DNA of 64,000 nucleotides from Janibacter endophyticus (GCF_016888335.1 NZ_JAFEJG010000004.1:2876743-2940742); one strand, 5' to 3'. Positions 34,624 through 43,781 are shown, numbered from the stretch's first letter. Program-made: numbers and translations. The notes: generated by a model not told the origin, from the letters alone.

Positions 34624-35610
34624 GTGCCCGCCCGTCCTGCGCCGCGTCCACCGCGGCTCCACGTCGTCACCGGCAAGGGCGGCACGGGCAAGACGACCGT
34701 CGCCGCCGCCCTCGCGCTCACCCTGGCGAAGGGAGGGGCCCGCGTCCTCGTCGTCGAGGTCGAGGGTCGTGGTGGGCTGGCCGCGGCCTTCGGCCTGACC
34801 GAGGCGAAGGGCGAGCAGCTCGCGGTGTCGACGGAGGGCGGGGGTGAGGTCTACGTGCTCGACGTCGACCCGCGGGCGGCGCTCCTCCAGTACCTGCGGC
34901 TCAAGGTGCCCGTCCCCGCGGCCGCCGGGGTCCTCAGCGCGGTCGGGGCCGTCGACTTCGCGACGACGGTCGCGCCCGGCGTGCGCGACGTCATCGCGCT
35001 CGGCAAGGTCTACGAGGCGGCGCGCCGCGAGCGCACCTCCCGGCCCGGGCCGCGCTACGACGCCGTCGTGCTCGACGCACCGCCCACCGGCCGGGTCGGA
35101 CGGTTCCTCGCCGCCCCTCGGCAGGTGGCCGAGCTGGCTCAGGCCGGCCCGATCGGCTCTCAGGCCCTGCGGATCGAGGACTGGCTGCGTGAGAGCACCG
35201 TGATCCACCTCGTGGCCCTCCTCGAGGAGCTGCCGGTCGAGGAGACGTGCGAGGCGGTGGCCGAGCTGGCCGAGGACGGATGGAGCGTCTCGGACGTCGT
35301 CGTCAACGACGACGAGCCCGCTGCGCTCGCGGAAGGAGGGGTGGCCACGCTCGCGGGCCCGGACGCGGCGGCCGACCTGGCCGCCGAGCTCTCGGCCTGC
35401 GGGCTCGACGTCACCCCGACGACCGCGCGCACCCTCGTCGACCACCTGCGGCAGCGCACCGCCCGCGACGAGGAGCGGCACGCCCTCCGGGACCGGCTCG
35501 CGACGACGGGGCTGCCGCTCGCCCCCCTTCGCCCGGGGCACGGACCCGACGGCCGGCCCGACCTCGATGCCCTCGCGGCGCAGCTGTCGCAGGTCGGAGC
35601 CCTGCCGTGA
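34624..35610 (+). CDS. ArsA/Get3-family ATPase, first of a pair
   Basis: A 328-residue P-loop ATPase. The deviant Walker A GKGGTGKTT is at about residues 18-26, and VVEVEGRGGLA takes the place of the switch region. VLDAPPTGRVGRFLAAP is the family block with the switch II Asp. This is the Rv3679-like subunit, which with its neighbour forms a hetero-pair in mycobacteria (BagA/BagB). It is not an arsenite pump in the usual sense: no arsB or arsR is near. GTGA overlap with the second subunit. Confidence 0.88.
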   Translation: MPARPAPRPPRLHVVTGKGGTGKTTVAAALALTLAKGGARVLVVEVEGRGGLAAAFGLTEAKGEQLAVSTEGGGEVYVLDVDPRAALLQYLRLKVPVPAAAGVLSAVGAVDFATTVAPGVRDVIALGKVYEAARRERTSRPGPRYDAVVLDAPPTGRVGRFLAAPRQVAELAQAGPIGSQALRIEDWLRESTVIHLVALLEELPVEETCEAVAELAEDGWSVSDVVVNDDEPAALAEGGVATLAGPDAAADLAAELSACGLDVTPTTARTLVDHLRQRTARDEERHALRDRLATTGLPLAPLRPGHGPDGRPDLDALAAQLSQVGALP

Positions 35611-36734
35611 TCTCCTCCCTCGCGCAGACCGTGACCGACCCCGCGACCCGGGTTGTCGTGTGCGTCGGCGCCGGCGGCGTCGGCAAGACGACGACCGCGG
35701 CCGCCATCGGCCTCTACGCCGCCCGGCAGGGTCGCCGGGTCGCCGTCCTCACCATCGACCCTGCCCGCCGGCTCGCCCAGGCGCTCGGCGCCGACACGGT
35801 GAGCACGGAGCCCCACCGGGTGGAGGGTCTCGAGACGCTCGACGGAGACCCCGCGGTGCTCGACGTGCTCATGCTCGACATGCGGCGCACCTTCGACGAC
35901 GTCGTCCGGGCACATGCCCCACCGGGGCGGGTCGAGGCGATCCTCACGCACCCGCTGTACGACTCGCTGGCCTCCTCGCTCGCCGGCACCCAGGAGTACA
36001 TGGCGATGGAGCGGCTCGGCCAGCTCCGGGAGGAGATGGCCGGGTCGGGCCGGTGGGACCTGCTCGTCGTCGACACCCCGCCCTCGCGCTCCGCGCTGGA
36101 CTTCCTCGACGCGCCTCGCCGTCTCGGCAGCTTCCTCGACGGCCGTCTCGTCCGGCTCCTCTCCGCTCCGGCCCGGGTCGGCGGGCGGGCCGGCCTGCGG
36201 GTCGTCGGCGGTGGCCTGCGACTGGCACGGGGTGTTGTCGGGGCTGTGCTGGGCGGCTCGCTCGTCGACGACGTCCAGGTGCTCCTCGTCGCTCTGGAGT
36301 CGGTGCTCGGGGGGTTCCGTGAGCGAGCGGAGGCCACCTACGCGGCGCTCACGTCCTCGTCGACGGCGTTCGTCGTCGTCACGACCGCCGAGGAGGCCGC
36401 CGTGGCCGAGGCGGAGCACCTCGTGGCGCGCCTGGCCGAGGACGAGGTGAGTCCGCGGGCCGTCGTCGTGACGAAGGTCGTCCGGGCCGGCGGCGGCCTG
36501 TCGATCAGCGCGGCGCAGCAGGCCCTCACCCGCTCCCCCGGCCCGCTCGCGCGCGCTGCGCTCGAGGAGCACGTCGACCGCTCCCGGACCGCACGCAGGC
36601 ACGCGGGCGTCCTGCGGTCGCTGCGGGCTCGACCGGGTGGCGATCAGCTCGTCCACGTCGTCCCGTCTCGTGGGGACGTCCATGACATCCCCACGCTGAG
36701 CGTCGTGGCCGACGACCTCAGCGGCCGTCGCTGA
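35607..36734 (+). CDS. ArsA/Get3-family ATPase, second of a pair
   Basis: A 375-residue ATPase. Walker A GAGGVGKTT is at about residues 20-28, LTIDPARRLAQALG follows, and LVVDTPPSRSALDFLDAP carries the switch II motif. It is the Rv3680-like partner of the preceding protein. GTG at 35607 overlaps the stop of the first gene. Its 3' end overlaps the convergent whiB gene by 17 bases, with no terminator visible. Confidence 0.88.
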   Translation: MISSLAQTVTDPATRVVVCVGAGGVGKTTTAAAIGLYAARQGRRVAVLTIDPARRLAQALGADTVSTEPHRVEGLETLDGDPAVLDVLMLDMRRTFDDVVRAHAPPGRVEAILTHPLYDSLASSLAGTQEYMAMERLGQLREEMAGSGRWDLLVVDTPPSRSALDFLDAPRRLGSFLDGRLVRLLSAPARVGGRAGLRVVGGGLRLARGVVGAVLGGSLVDDVQVLLVALESVLGGFRERAEATYAALTSSSTAFVVVTTAEEAAVAEAEHLVARLAEDEVSPRAVVVTKVVRAGGGLSISAAQQALTRSPGPLARAALEEHVDRSRTARRHAGVLRSLRARPGGDQLVHVVPSRGDVHDIPTLSVVADDLSGRR

Positions 36735-37035
36735 GCGCGGCCTCCCGGGCGGCGGCGGTCCGGAAGAGCTCCGACCAGCTGGCGACCTCGGGGCGACGAC
36801 GCAGCAGCGCGCGACGCTCCCGCTCGGTCATGCCGCCCCAGACGCCGAACTCGGTGCGGTTGTCGAGAGCGTCGGCGAGGCACTCGGCGATCACCGGGCA
36901 GCCACGGCAGGCCAGCTTCGCCGCTCGCTGGTCCTTGCCCTGGACGAAGAGTGCATCGGGGTCCATCCCCCGGCACTGCCCGTCCTTGGCCCAGTCGGCG
37001 CTCCAGACGGGGCGGGCGGCTGCTGCGACGCTCAT
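36718..37035 (-). CDS. whiB4: WhiB-family iron-sulfur regulator (WhiB4-like)
   Basis: A 105-residue redox-sensing regulator. The four cluster cysteines are present: C21, then C43, C46 and C52 in LACRGCPVIAEC. The Gly/Trp turn GVWGG is at 64-68, followed by a basic C-terminal helix. In mycobacteria whiB4 lies between the arsA pair and ponA2, as here. ATG at 37035 has AAGGAG 8 bases upstream; an earlier ATG at 37056 adds seven residues. Confidence 0.9.
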   Translation of the reverse strand: MSVAAAARPVWSADWAKDGQCRGMDPDALFVQGKDQRAAKLACRGCPVIAECLADALDNRTEFGVWGGMTERERRALLRRRPEVASWSELFRTAAAREAALSDGR

Positions 37036-37115
37036 GTGAACAACTCCTTTATTCACAGGCCATTACTCCCCGGTAAGACCCTCGGCCATGGTAAGCACGT
37101 CGACCCCCCCGACCT

Positions 37116-37133
37116 ATAGTCCGAAAGGACTAT
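37116..37133. promoter_or_regulatory. GAAA-capped hairpin between whiB4 and ponA2
   Basis: ATAGTCC-GAAA-GGACTAT is a perfect 7-bp stem with a GNRA loop. TATAGT (37115-37120) in the left arm is a good -10 sequence for the rightward gene, which would place the +1 in the right arm. It may be an operator or a promoter with dyad symmetry. Confidence 0.4.
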
Positions 37134-37221
37134 CGGCGACCAAGGTCACGCCGCCGGCCGGCCCCCCGACGCCCCTCGCGCCTCCCTTCGCCTCTCAGAC
37201 TCCGCCGTTACCCTGCCTCTC

Positions 37222-39714
37222 ATGCCGGAAAACGCCAGCCCCCACCTGGTCCGCCTCCTCGGCGCCTTCGTCGCGGTCGCCGTCGGGATGGGCCTCATCA
37301 GCGCGGGCCTGCTCATGCCCCTCGCCGGCGCGTCGGGCAGCGCAGCCCGCGGCACGGTCAACGCCTTCGACAACCTCGACGGCGAGTTCTCCGCCGTCTC
37401 GCTGGCTCAGCAGAGCAAGATCTACTCGGCGGACGACAAGCTCCTCGCGACGCCGTACGACGCCAACCGGATCATCGTGCCGATGAAGGCGATCAGCAAG
37501 AACATGATCAACGCGCAGCTGGCCATCGAGGACAGCCGCTTCTACGAGCACGGCGGGATCGACCTGCGAGGCACGAGCCGCGCCTTCTTCCAGAACCTCT
37601 CGAGCGACTCCACCCAGGGCGGGTCCTCGATCACGCAGCAGTACGTCAAGATCATGCTCCAGGAGAAGGCGCTGCGGCAGGACGACCTGGAGGGCGCCAA
37701 GGCAGCGGTCGAGCAGAGCTACAGCCGCAAGCTGCAGGAGATGAAGTACGCGCTCGACGTGGAGAAGACCCACACCAAGAGCCAGATCCTCAACGGCTAC
37801 CTCAACCTCGTCTACTACGGCGACCAGGCCTACGGCGTCGAGGCGGCGGCGCAGCACTTCTTCTCCAAGCGGGCCAGCAAGCTGACGATCGGCGAGGCGG
37901 CCACCCTCGCGGGCGTCGTGCAGTCCCCCAGCCGGCTCAACATCCGGACCAACCCCGAGGAGGTCCAGCAGCGCCGCGACCTCGTCCTCGACCGGATGCA
38001 CGCGCTCGGCATGATCGACACGAAGGAGCACGAGCGCTACACCAAGCAGGACGTCGCCGACATGGTGCGCCTCAAGCGCAACGAGGGCGGCACCTGCACC
38101 AAGGCAGTCGACCCGTACTTCTGCAACTACGTCATGGAGTACCTCAAGACCCTGCCCGAGCTCGGGCCCGACCCCGACGCCCGCCTCCAGGCGGTCAACA
38201 CCGGCGGCCTGACGATCAAGACCACGCTGCGCCGCGACTGGCAGAAGGAGATCCACGAGGACCTCACCGAGCGGGTGCCCAACGGCGACCCCAGCGGCGT
38301 CGGGGCCGCCGCGGCGGTGATCGAGCCGGGCACCGGCAAGGTGCGCGCGATCGCGCAGACCTCGCAGTACAAGGTGGGTCTGAAGAACGCATCGACGAAG
38401 TACTCGGAGCAGGCCTGGACCTACCCCTCGGCCTACGGCGGGACCAACGGCTTCGCCATCGGGTCGACGGCGAAGATGTACGCACTCGTCGCGGCGCTCA
38501 AGCAGGGCATGCCGATGGAGTCCGACATCCGGGCGCCGATGGCAGGACTGGGTCGACCCCACACCTTCATGCCCAGCGAGTTCGACCCCAAGTGCACCGC
38601 CGGCGCACCCTGGGAGGTCCAGAACGACTTCACCAGCGGTGGGAACATCTCTCTGCGTCGAGCCACCGCGCAGTCCATCAACACCGCGTTCGCCCAGCTC
38701 GCCTCCGACGTGGGGTCGTGCAACATCCCCAAGGTGATGAGCCAGATGGGGCTCACGGACGGAAACGGTCAGACCTACGGTCTCGTCTACGGCTCGGACG
38801 GCACGAAGGTCAAGGGTGACTACTCGATCGCCAACATCGTCCTCGGCTCGGACTCGACCTCACCGATCCAGCTCGCGAACTCCTTCGCCACCCTCGCCGC
38901 CGACGGCAAGTACTGCCCGCCGAACCCCATCGAGTCGATCACCCGGGCCAACGGCAAGCCGATCACGCTGAACCCGACCCGGTGCAAGCAGGTCATCGAG
39001 CCCGATGTGGCGCGAGGTGTCACCAGTCTCCTCGAGTCGCCGATCAAGGAGGGTACGGCCCGTAACGCGGTCCTCGACGGCGGCCGGCCGGCCGCCGGCA
39101 AGACCGGAACGACCGACAAGCACCGTCAGTCCTGGTTCGTCGGCTACACCCCGCAGCTCGCGACCGCAGTCTGGGTCGGCACCCCGATCACCGAGAAGAG
39201 CATGGACGGCGTGTGCATCGGCGGGATCTGCGCAGGGCAGGTCTTCGGGGGGACCATCGCAGCGCCGCTGTGGAAGAAGGCCATGGACACCGCCAGCAAG
39301 GGGATGGAGCGCAAGGACTTCAAGAAGCCCAGCGAGAAGGTCGTCCGTGGGGACGTCCGCGACATCCCCAACGTTGTCGGGAAGTCGGGCGCGGAGGCCG
39401 AGCAGCTCCTCCGCGCAGCGGGCTTCAACCCGCGCAACGCCGGCGCCGTGAACAGCCATGCGCCGTGGGGCACCGTCACGAGCACGTCCCCGACGAGCGA
39501 GGCGATCAAGGGCGGGACCGTGGACTACTACCTCTCCAACGGGATCCCTCCGTACACCCCGCCGCCCCCGCCGCCACCACCGTCCACAACGTCAGCGCCG
39601 GCGCCGACGACGCCCAAGCCGTCGACCTCGACACCCAAGCCGAAGGCGACGTCGACGACCACGGCCAAACCCAAGCCGAAGCCGAAGCCCACGCCTCCGC
39701 CGAAGCGGGAGTAG
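37222..39714 (+). CDS. ponA2: Bifunctional class A penicillin-binding protein with PASTA domain
   Basis: An 830-residue cell-wall synthase. It has an N-terminal membrane helix (about 8-32) and a glycosyltransferase domain with AIEDSRFYEHGGIDLRG (catalytic Glu near 105) and GGSSITQQYVK. The transpeptidase domain has SxxK in GSTAKMYAL (about 415), SIN in AQSINTAFAQL, and KTGTTDK (about 627). One PASTA repeat (DIPNVVGKSG, about 713-775) is followed by a Pro/Thr/Lys-rich tail. This layout and the neighbours match mycobacterial PonA2. It acts at the outer face of the membrane in peptidoglycan synthesis. Confidence 0.94.
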   Translation: MPENASPHLVRLLGAFVAVAVGMGLISAGLLMPLAGASGSAARGTVNAFDNLDGEFSAVSLAQQSKIYSADDKLLATPYDANRIIVPMKAISKNMINAQLAIEDSRFYEHGGIDLRGTSRAFFQNLSSDSTQGGSSITQQYVKIMLQEKALRQDDLEGAKAAVEQSYSRKLQEMKYALDVEKTHTKSQILNGYLNLVYYGDQAYGVEAAAQHFFSKRASKLTIGEAATLAGVVQSPSRLNIRTNPEEVQQRRDLVLDRMHALGMIDTKEHERYTKQDVADMVRLKRNEGGTCTKAVDPYFCNYVMEYLKTLPELGPDPDARLQAVNTGGLTIKTTLRRDWQKEIHEDLTERVPNGDPSGVGAAAAVIEPGTGKVRAIAQTSQYKVGLKNASTKYSEQAWTYPSAYGGTNGFAIGSTAKMYALVAALKQGMPMESDIRAPMAGLGRPHTFMPSEFDPKCTAGAPWEVQNDFTSGGNISLRRATAQSINTAFAQLASDVGSCNIPKVMSQMGLTDGNGQTYGLVYGSDGTKVKGDYSIANIVLGSDSTSPIQLANSFATLAADGKYCPPNPIESITRANGKPITLNPTRCKQVIEPDVARGVTSLLESPIKEGTARNAVLDGGRPAAGKTGTTDKHRQSWFVGYTPQLATAVWVGTPITEKSMDGVCIGGICAGQVFGGTIAAPLWKKAMDTASKGMERKDFKKPSEKVVRGDVRDIPNVVGKSGAEAEQLLRAAGFNPRNAGAVNSHAPWGTVTSTSPTSEAIKGGTVDYYLSNGIPPYTPPPPPPPPSTTSAPAPTTPKPSTSTPKPKATSTTTAKPKPKPKPTPPPKRE

Positions 39715-39728
39715 CGACGGCACACAGT

Positions 39729-39764
39729 CGAAGGGGTGACCACCCGCGGGTGGTCACCCCTTCG
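39729..39764. terminator. 36-bp perfect palindrome terminator
   Basis: Halves CGAAGGGGTGACCACCCG and CGGGTGGTCACCCCTTCG are exact complements with no unpaired base in the middle. It separates the convergent ponA2 and yqeY-like genes. The outer stem is again CGAAGGGG/CCCCTTCG. Confidence 0.82.
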
Positions 39765-39778
39765 TCATGCCTGGACGA

Positions 39779-40237
39779 TCAGCCGGCGAGACGCTGCTTG
39801 ACCATCGCGGCCACGGCCCCGCCGTCGGCCCGCCCGGCGACCTCGGCCTGGGCGGCCTTCATGACCTGGCCCATCTGACCCATGCCCGTCGCACCGACGG
39901 ATGCGATGGCCCGGTCCACGATCTCGGCGAGGGCCGCCTCGTCGAGCTGCTCGGGGAGGTATGCCTCGAGGATGGCGAGCTCGGCCTGCTCCTGCTCGGC
40001 GAGCTCGGGGCGTCCGGCGTCGGTGTAGGCGGCTGCGGCCTCCTTGCGCTTCTTGGCCTCCTTCGCGACGACCTTGAGGGTCTCGGCGTCGGAGAGCTCA
40101 CGGGCGCTCTCTCCGGCGACCTCCTCGGTGGTGATGGCGGCCAGCGCCATGCGCAGGGTCGAGGAGCGCAGCGCGTCGCGCTGGCGCATCGCGTCGTGCA
40201 GGTCGTGCTGGAGGGTGGCCTTGAGGGACTCGGTCAT
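39779..40237 (-). CDS. YqeY/GatB-domain protein
   Basis: A 152-residue protein of the YqeY family, which resembles the tail domain of the GatB amidotransferase subunit. Blocks: AMRQRDALRSSTLRMALAAI, KKRKEAAAAYTDAGR and YLPEQLDEAALAEIV. Role unknown; a link to tRNA-dependent amidation is assumed from the fold only. ATG at 40237 lies inside a 17-base inverted repeat shared with the divergent gene. No ribosome-binding site is seen. Confidence 0.88.
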   Translation of the reverse strand: MTESLKATLQHDLHDAMRQRDALRSSTLRMALAAITTEEVAGESARELSDAETLKVVAKEAKKRKEAAAAYTDAGRPELAEQEQAELAILEAYLPEQLDEAALAEIVDRAIASVGATGMGQMGQVMKAAQAEVAGRADGGAVAAMVKQRLAG

Positions 40238-40310
40238 GGAGCCATTGTCGCGCGTCGCAGTCGCCCCAGCGACCAGATATCCGACGGCCGTGGGCGACAA
40301 TGGCTCCATG
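40235..40310. repeat. 17-bp inverted repeat containing both divergent start codons
   Basis: CATGGAGCCATTGTCGC (40235-40251) and its exact complement GCGACAATGGCTCCATG (40294-40310) flank a 42-base spacer. Each arm ends in the start codon of one divergent gene, and each has GACAAT 6 bases before the ATG. Both genes therefore seem to use the same leaderless promoter sequence or the same bound factor. Confidence 0.75.
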
Positions 40311-41270
40311 TCGTCCACGCTCGTCCGCGCCGCCACCGGTGGTGCCGCTGCCGGAGTCGCCGCGCTCGCGTACGCGAGCCTCGTCGAGCGGCGCCTCTTC
40401 ACGCTGCGACGGTGGACGCTGCCCGTGCTCCCGGCCGGGGCGCGACCGCTGCGCGTCCTCCAGCTGAGCGACATCCACTTCGTGCCGGGCCAGGACCGCA
40501 AGGCCGCGTGGATCCGCCATCTCGCGGGGCTGCGCCCCGACGTGGTGGTCAACACCGGCGACAACCTCAGTCACCTCGAGGCCGTGCCCGGCGCGCTCGC
40601 CGCGATGGGTCCGCTCCTCGACGTGCCGGGGGCCTTCGTCATGGGGTCGAACGACTACTACGCACCCCGGCCGAAGAACCCCGCGCTCTACCTCACGTCG
40701 CGCCACGCCGAGGCGCCGCCGGAGCGCATCGAGCTGCTGACCGAGGACCTGCGCGCCGGGATGCTCGCCGCGGGCTGGGTCGACATGGACAACGCACGCA
40801 CCACCCTCGAGGTCGACGGTCTCGCCCTCGAGCTCGTCGGCGTCGACGACCCGCACATCGGGCGGGACCGCTACGAGGACGTCGCCGGCCCGGGATCGCC
40901 CAGCAGCGACCTCCTCGTCGGCGTCACGCACGCGCCCTACCAGCGTGTCCTCGACGCCATGCAGCGGGATGGCGCGGATCTCATCCTCGCCGGGCACACG
41001 CACGGCGGCCAGCTGTGCGTGCCCGGCGTCGGAGCGCTCGTGACGAACTGCGACCTGGACCGGCGACGGGCGAAGGGGGTGTCGCGGTGGTGGCCGGGTG
41101 CAGCCGGGCGACGCGACGAGGCCGCTCCCGCCGACGCCTCGTGGCTCCACGTCTCCGCCGGGCTCGGCGAGTCCCGCTTCGCACCGGTGCGCTTCGCCTG
41201 CCGGCCCGAGGCCACGCTCCTGACGCTCACCGCGAAGCCCGATCGGACGGCCCCTGATGCGCAGGGGTGA
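40308..41270 (+). CDS. Metallophosphoesterase
   Basis: A 320-residue calcineurin-like phosphoesterase with an N-terminal membrane helix or signal anchor (about 6-26). Metal motifs: LSDIHFVPG, NTGDNLS, MGSNDYY (N-D instead of the usual N-H) and AGHTHGGQL. This is the YkuE/Rv3683-like group; a lipid-linked substrate is possible. It matches the mycobacterial order (next to ponA2). It overlaps the Thr-rich gene by 14 bases. Confidence 0.88.
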   Translation: MSSTLVRAATGGAAAGVAALAYASLVERRLFTLRRWTLPVLPAGARPLRVLQLSDIHFVPGQDRKAAWIRHLAGLRPDVVVNTGDNLSHLEAVPGALAAMGPLLDVPGAFVMGSNDYYAPRPKNPALYLTSRHAEAPPERIELLTEDLRAGMLAAGWVDMDNARTTLEVDGLALELVGVDDPHIGRDRYEDVAGPGSPSSDLLVGVTHAPYQRVLDAMQRDGADLILAGHTHGGQLCVPGVGALVTNCDLDRRRAKGVSRWWPGAAGRRDEAAPADASWLHVSAGLGESRFAPVRFACRPEATLLTLTAKPDRTAPDAQG

Positions 41271-41772
41271 GGCGGCGGCACTGGCGCTCGCGGCGATCTT
41301 CGCGGTGGGCACCTCGGTCGTGGCGCTCGGTGTGGGTGAGGCACCGGCACCGGTCCCCGAGCGGATGACGCTGACCACGACGACGTCGAGCACATCGACG
41401 ACGTCGCGGACCCGTACGTCGACCACGAGCACCACCAGCACGACATCGAGCACCCGCACCTCGGCGACGTGGACTCCCACGAGCTCGTCGACCAGCAGCT
41501 GGACCCCGGAGCCGACGTCGACCCCGAGCGTGCCGGCGTGGACACCGCCGAGGTCCTCGTGGACGCCCCCCGCCTGGACTCCCCCGGCCCCAGAGACCAC
41601 GTCCACCTGGACACCCCCGGAGGAGGAGACCCCTTCGTCGACCCAGTCGACACCTGACCCGAGCAGCACCTCGAGCGACCCGACGACGCCGCAGCCGACG
41701 ACCGGCTCCCCCACCCTGACCCCACAGGCGTCACGTACCTCTGCCCCGATTACGGGTGAGCCTGGGGGCTGA
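41257..41772 (+). CDS. Secreted Thr/Ser/Pro-rich low-complexity protein
   Basis: A 171-residue protein. A short basic start and hydrophobic helix (EAAALALAAIFAVGTSVVAL, about residues 4-23) form a signal peptide or anchor. The rest is almost only Thr, Ser and Pro with repeated Trp-Thr-Pro units (WTPP), about residues 70-130. No domain is recognisable. Such mucin-like sequences often become O-mannosylated in actinobacteria. It ends just before tRNA-Pro. It might be a cell-wall linker remnant. Confidence 0.65.
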   Translation: MRRGEAAALALAAIFAVGTSVVALGVGEAPAPVPERMTLTTTTSSTSTTSRTRTSTTSTTSTTSSTRTSATWTPTSSSTSSWTPEPTSTPSVPAWTPPRSSWTPPAWTPPAPETTSTWTPPEEETPSSTQSTPDPSSTSSDPTTPQPTTGSPTLTPQASRTSAPITGEPGG

Positions 41773-41786
41773 GTTATCCTTCCTTG

Positions 41787-41808
41787 TCGTTGCCCGAAGG
41801 GGCAGCGA
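41787..41808 (+). terminator. Hairpin between the Thr-rich gene and tRNA-Pro
   Basis: TCGTTGCCC pairs with GGGCAGCGA (one G:T wobble) around a GAAG loop, 15 bases after the stop codon and 8 bases before the tRNA. Confidence 0.55.
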
Positions 41809-41815
41809 CCGGCCA

Positions 41816-41892
<77 letters not shown>

Positions 41893-41900
41893 ACTGACTT

Positions 41901-41935
41901 AGGCCTCTGACCTGCGGAAACGCAGTCAGAGGCCT
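41901..41935 (+). terminator. tRNA terminator hairpin
   Basis: AGGCCTCTGA-C-CTGCG pairs with CGCAG-TCAGAGGCCT around a GAAA loop; 15 pairs with one bulged C. It starts 9 bases after the tRNA CCA. Confidence 0.75.
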
Positions 41936-42716
41936 TCGTCGTTCCCTCCCATGGGCACAACTGAGGCATAACTCGACCGGCTGCGGACGTGAATGACCCC
42001 CGCGAGGCGGCAACCTCCGGGGGCCGGACGACAGCAAGGCGGTTGCTGCACGTGGCTCTCATAGTACCCGTAGCAGCTCCACCCGAGAAGGGTGTCGAGC
42101 ACAATCGCGCGGACCTCGCCTGTCCCCTCTCAGCGCTTCACGTCGGCGCCGATCCAGCCCCCGAGCGGGGTGATCGCCTGACTCGCTGACTTCGCAGGAC
42201 GCGGCGCTGGACAGGGCCTCAGCCGCGACACAAAAACGATCGACGCCCCCGGTGATTGACCTCCAGGCTCGCGAACCGGCACGAGCCGCCCCCCGTAGTG
42301 CAGTGCACGGCCGTCGTGGGGCCTGCGATCAGCTCGCTCTCGACAGGAGAGCGGGCCAGTCGGCGTGGGATGGAATCAACGTGAGGTCGGTTCGTTGGGA
42401 GGGATTCCCCACCCCTCTGCCCGCACCCTGGACGTCCTCTCCCACCCGTTTGTGGCCGAATAGAACCGATACCTGCTGGGCCCGTCTTAGCCGGTTCTGA
42501 GAAGCCGTCGTGAGCTCACCTAGGTTTGCCCGATGGACTTGACCTGCGGCGGACGGGCGAGATGAGCGCCCCGGTGCTCGCTAGCGACCTCCAGTTCAGG
42601 CGGCAGCTGCCGGACTTGGCGCGCTGGCGCGGCAGTTGCTGGCCGCATTCTGGACTGAGGACCAGCGTTTCGAGGTGGGTCAGAGGTGACCTGCCACGAG
42701 CCGCTGCTCTTGTGAA
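41936..42716. other. Gene-poor junction between core and accessory DNA
   Basis: About 780 bases with no supportable gene. There are several short open frames on both strands without ribosome-binding sites, family motifs or typical codon use. A C/G-rich inverted repeat (ACCCCCG...CGGGGGC near 41997-42025) may be structural. An integrase gene would be expected here if an element entered the tRNA, but none is present. Confidence 0.6.
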
Positions 42717-43781
42717 TCAGGAGGGGTGTTTGTCCGTCAGCCAGGAGATGACACCTTCAATTTGAGCGCGAAGTTTCTCCCACGGCTGGTTGAGATCGAG
42801 TGTTCGAGCGCCGATGCGGTTACCTTGGACGCTGACGTCGAGATCGGGCTGCTCGGGCGCGTTCGTTCGGGCATAGAGCAACAGACCGTTGACGGACCCG
42901 TCGCGACGGACGTCGGCGTTCTTCACGTAAGCGAGAACCTGGTAGAGGTTCGCGGAGTGCACCGTCGTCTTGCCCCACGGACTGACCTGCATCGACGTGC
43001 CGTAGTACTTCGCATCGATGATGAGAGTGCGCTGACCTGACCGGAGTGTGACGTCGGTGCGCATCGCCGGCAACTGTTCGACTCCGTGCGCGTTCGTGTC
43101 GTCGTAGTCCCAGGGGACGGCGGGAGCACCAGGCGACAGTTCGGGATGGTGAAACACGAAGTACTCGCGGATGAACCGCTCGTAGAGCCGGTTCATCTGC
43201 TCGTCCGACATCCACGAACTGAGCTGCGCAGCTCCGGGGTCTTCGGTCGGCAGGAGCCCGCGGACGACCAACTCACAGACGCCCAGCAGCAGCCGGTAGG
43301 TGGCGTTGGAGCGGTGGTAGGTGAGTGCGTCCCAACGGATGGTTGTTGGCGCGACCAGGGTCACGGCGTCCAGGTAGGGCAGGAGCCGGCGCAGTGCCGC
43401 CTTGCGTTGGGCATCAACGTCCCCGTGTCGGATCAGCAGCACGATGACCGACTTCAGAGCCCGGTTGTGCGGCGTATCCGCTTCGTACTCGTCGAATTCG
43501 CACATCAGCCGCCCTCGCGTCGTGGAGCGTGTGGCCACGGTACGGGTGAGGTTGATGCGACCGCGTACCGTGGCGAGTTCGTCGTTGCGGTCCAGGTAGT
43601 CGCGGTGCAGGCCGCGCTTGACCTGTGCGCCGACGCCTCGAACGAGGATCTCCGCGAACAGGTCGTGGAGGTGGCCGAACGGCTCCGTCTTGAGCCGATC
43701 CGTGCCCGCACTGCTGATCGTCCGGAACGCGTAGGCCAGCATCACGTACACGTTTCCAACGGCGATCGATCGGTCGATCAT
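42717..43781 (-). CDS. mcrC: McrC-family restriction nuclease subunit
   Basis: A 354-residue protein. The PD-(D/E)xK nuclease site is visible: D243 in MRTDVTLRSG and D256-x-K258 in TLIIDAKYY. The N-terminal part is the McrC/LlaJI-type region (NVYVMLAYAF, GRINLTRTV, CEFDEYEADTPHNRALK). McrC supplies DNA cutting when bound to the McrB motor. ATG at 43781 overlaps the mcrB stop (ATGA), so they form a two-gene operon. The G+C content is lower than in the core, a sign of transfer. Confidence 0.93.
   Translation of the reverse strand: MIDRSIAVGNVYVMLAYAFRTISSAGTDRLKTEPFGHLHDLFAEILVRGVGAQVKRGLHRDYLDRNDELATVRGRINLTRTVATRSTTRGRLMCEFDEYEADTPHNRALKSVIVLLIRHGDVDAQRKAALRRLLPYLDAVTLVAPTTIRWDALTYHRSNATYRLLLGVCELVVRGLLPTEDPGAAQLSSWMSDEQMNRLYERFIREYFVFHHPELSPGAPAVPWDYDDTNAHGVEQLPAMRTDVTLRSGQRTLIIDAKYYGTSMQVSPWGKTTVHSANLYQVLAYVKNADVRRDGSVNGLLLYARTNAPEQPDLDVSVQGNRIGARTLDLNQPWEKLRAQIEGVISWLTDKHPS

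Noticed and set aside
34624..36734. Arsenic resistance operon
   Set aside because: The two ArsA-like ATPases lie in the conserved whiB4-ponA2 context with no arsB, arsC or arsR.
42252..42765. Two short plus-strand frames (82 and 79 codons) before mcrC
   Set aside because: No ribosome-binding site or family pattern; Trp/Arg/Pro-rich content unlike the neighbours' proteins.
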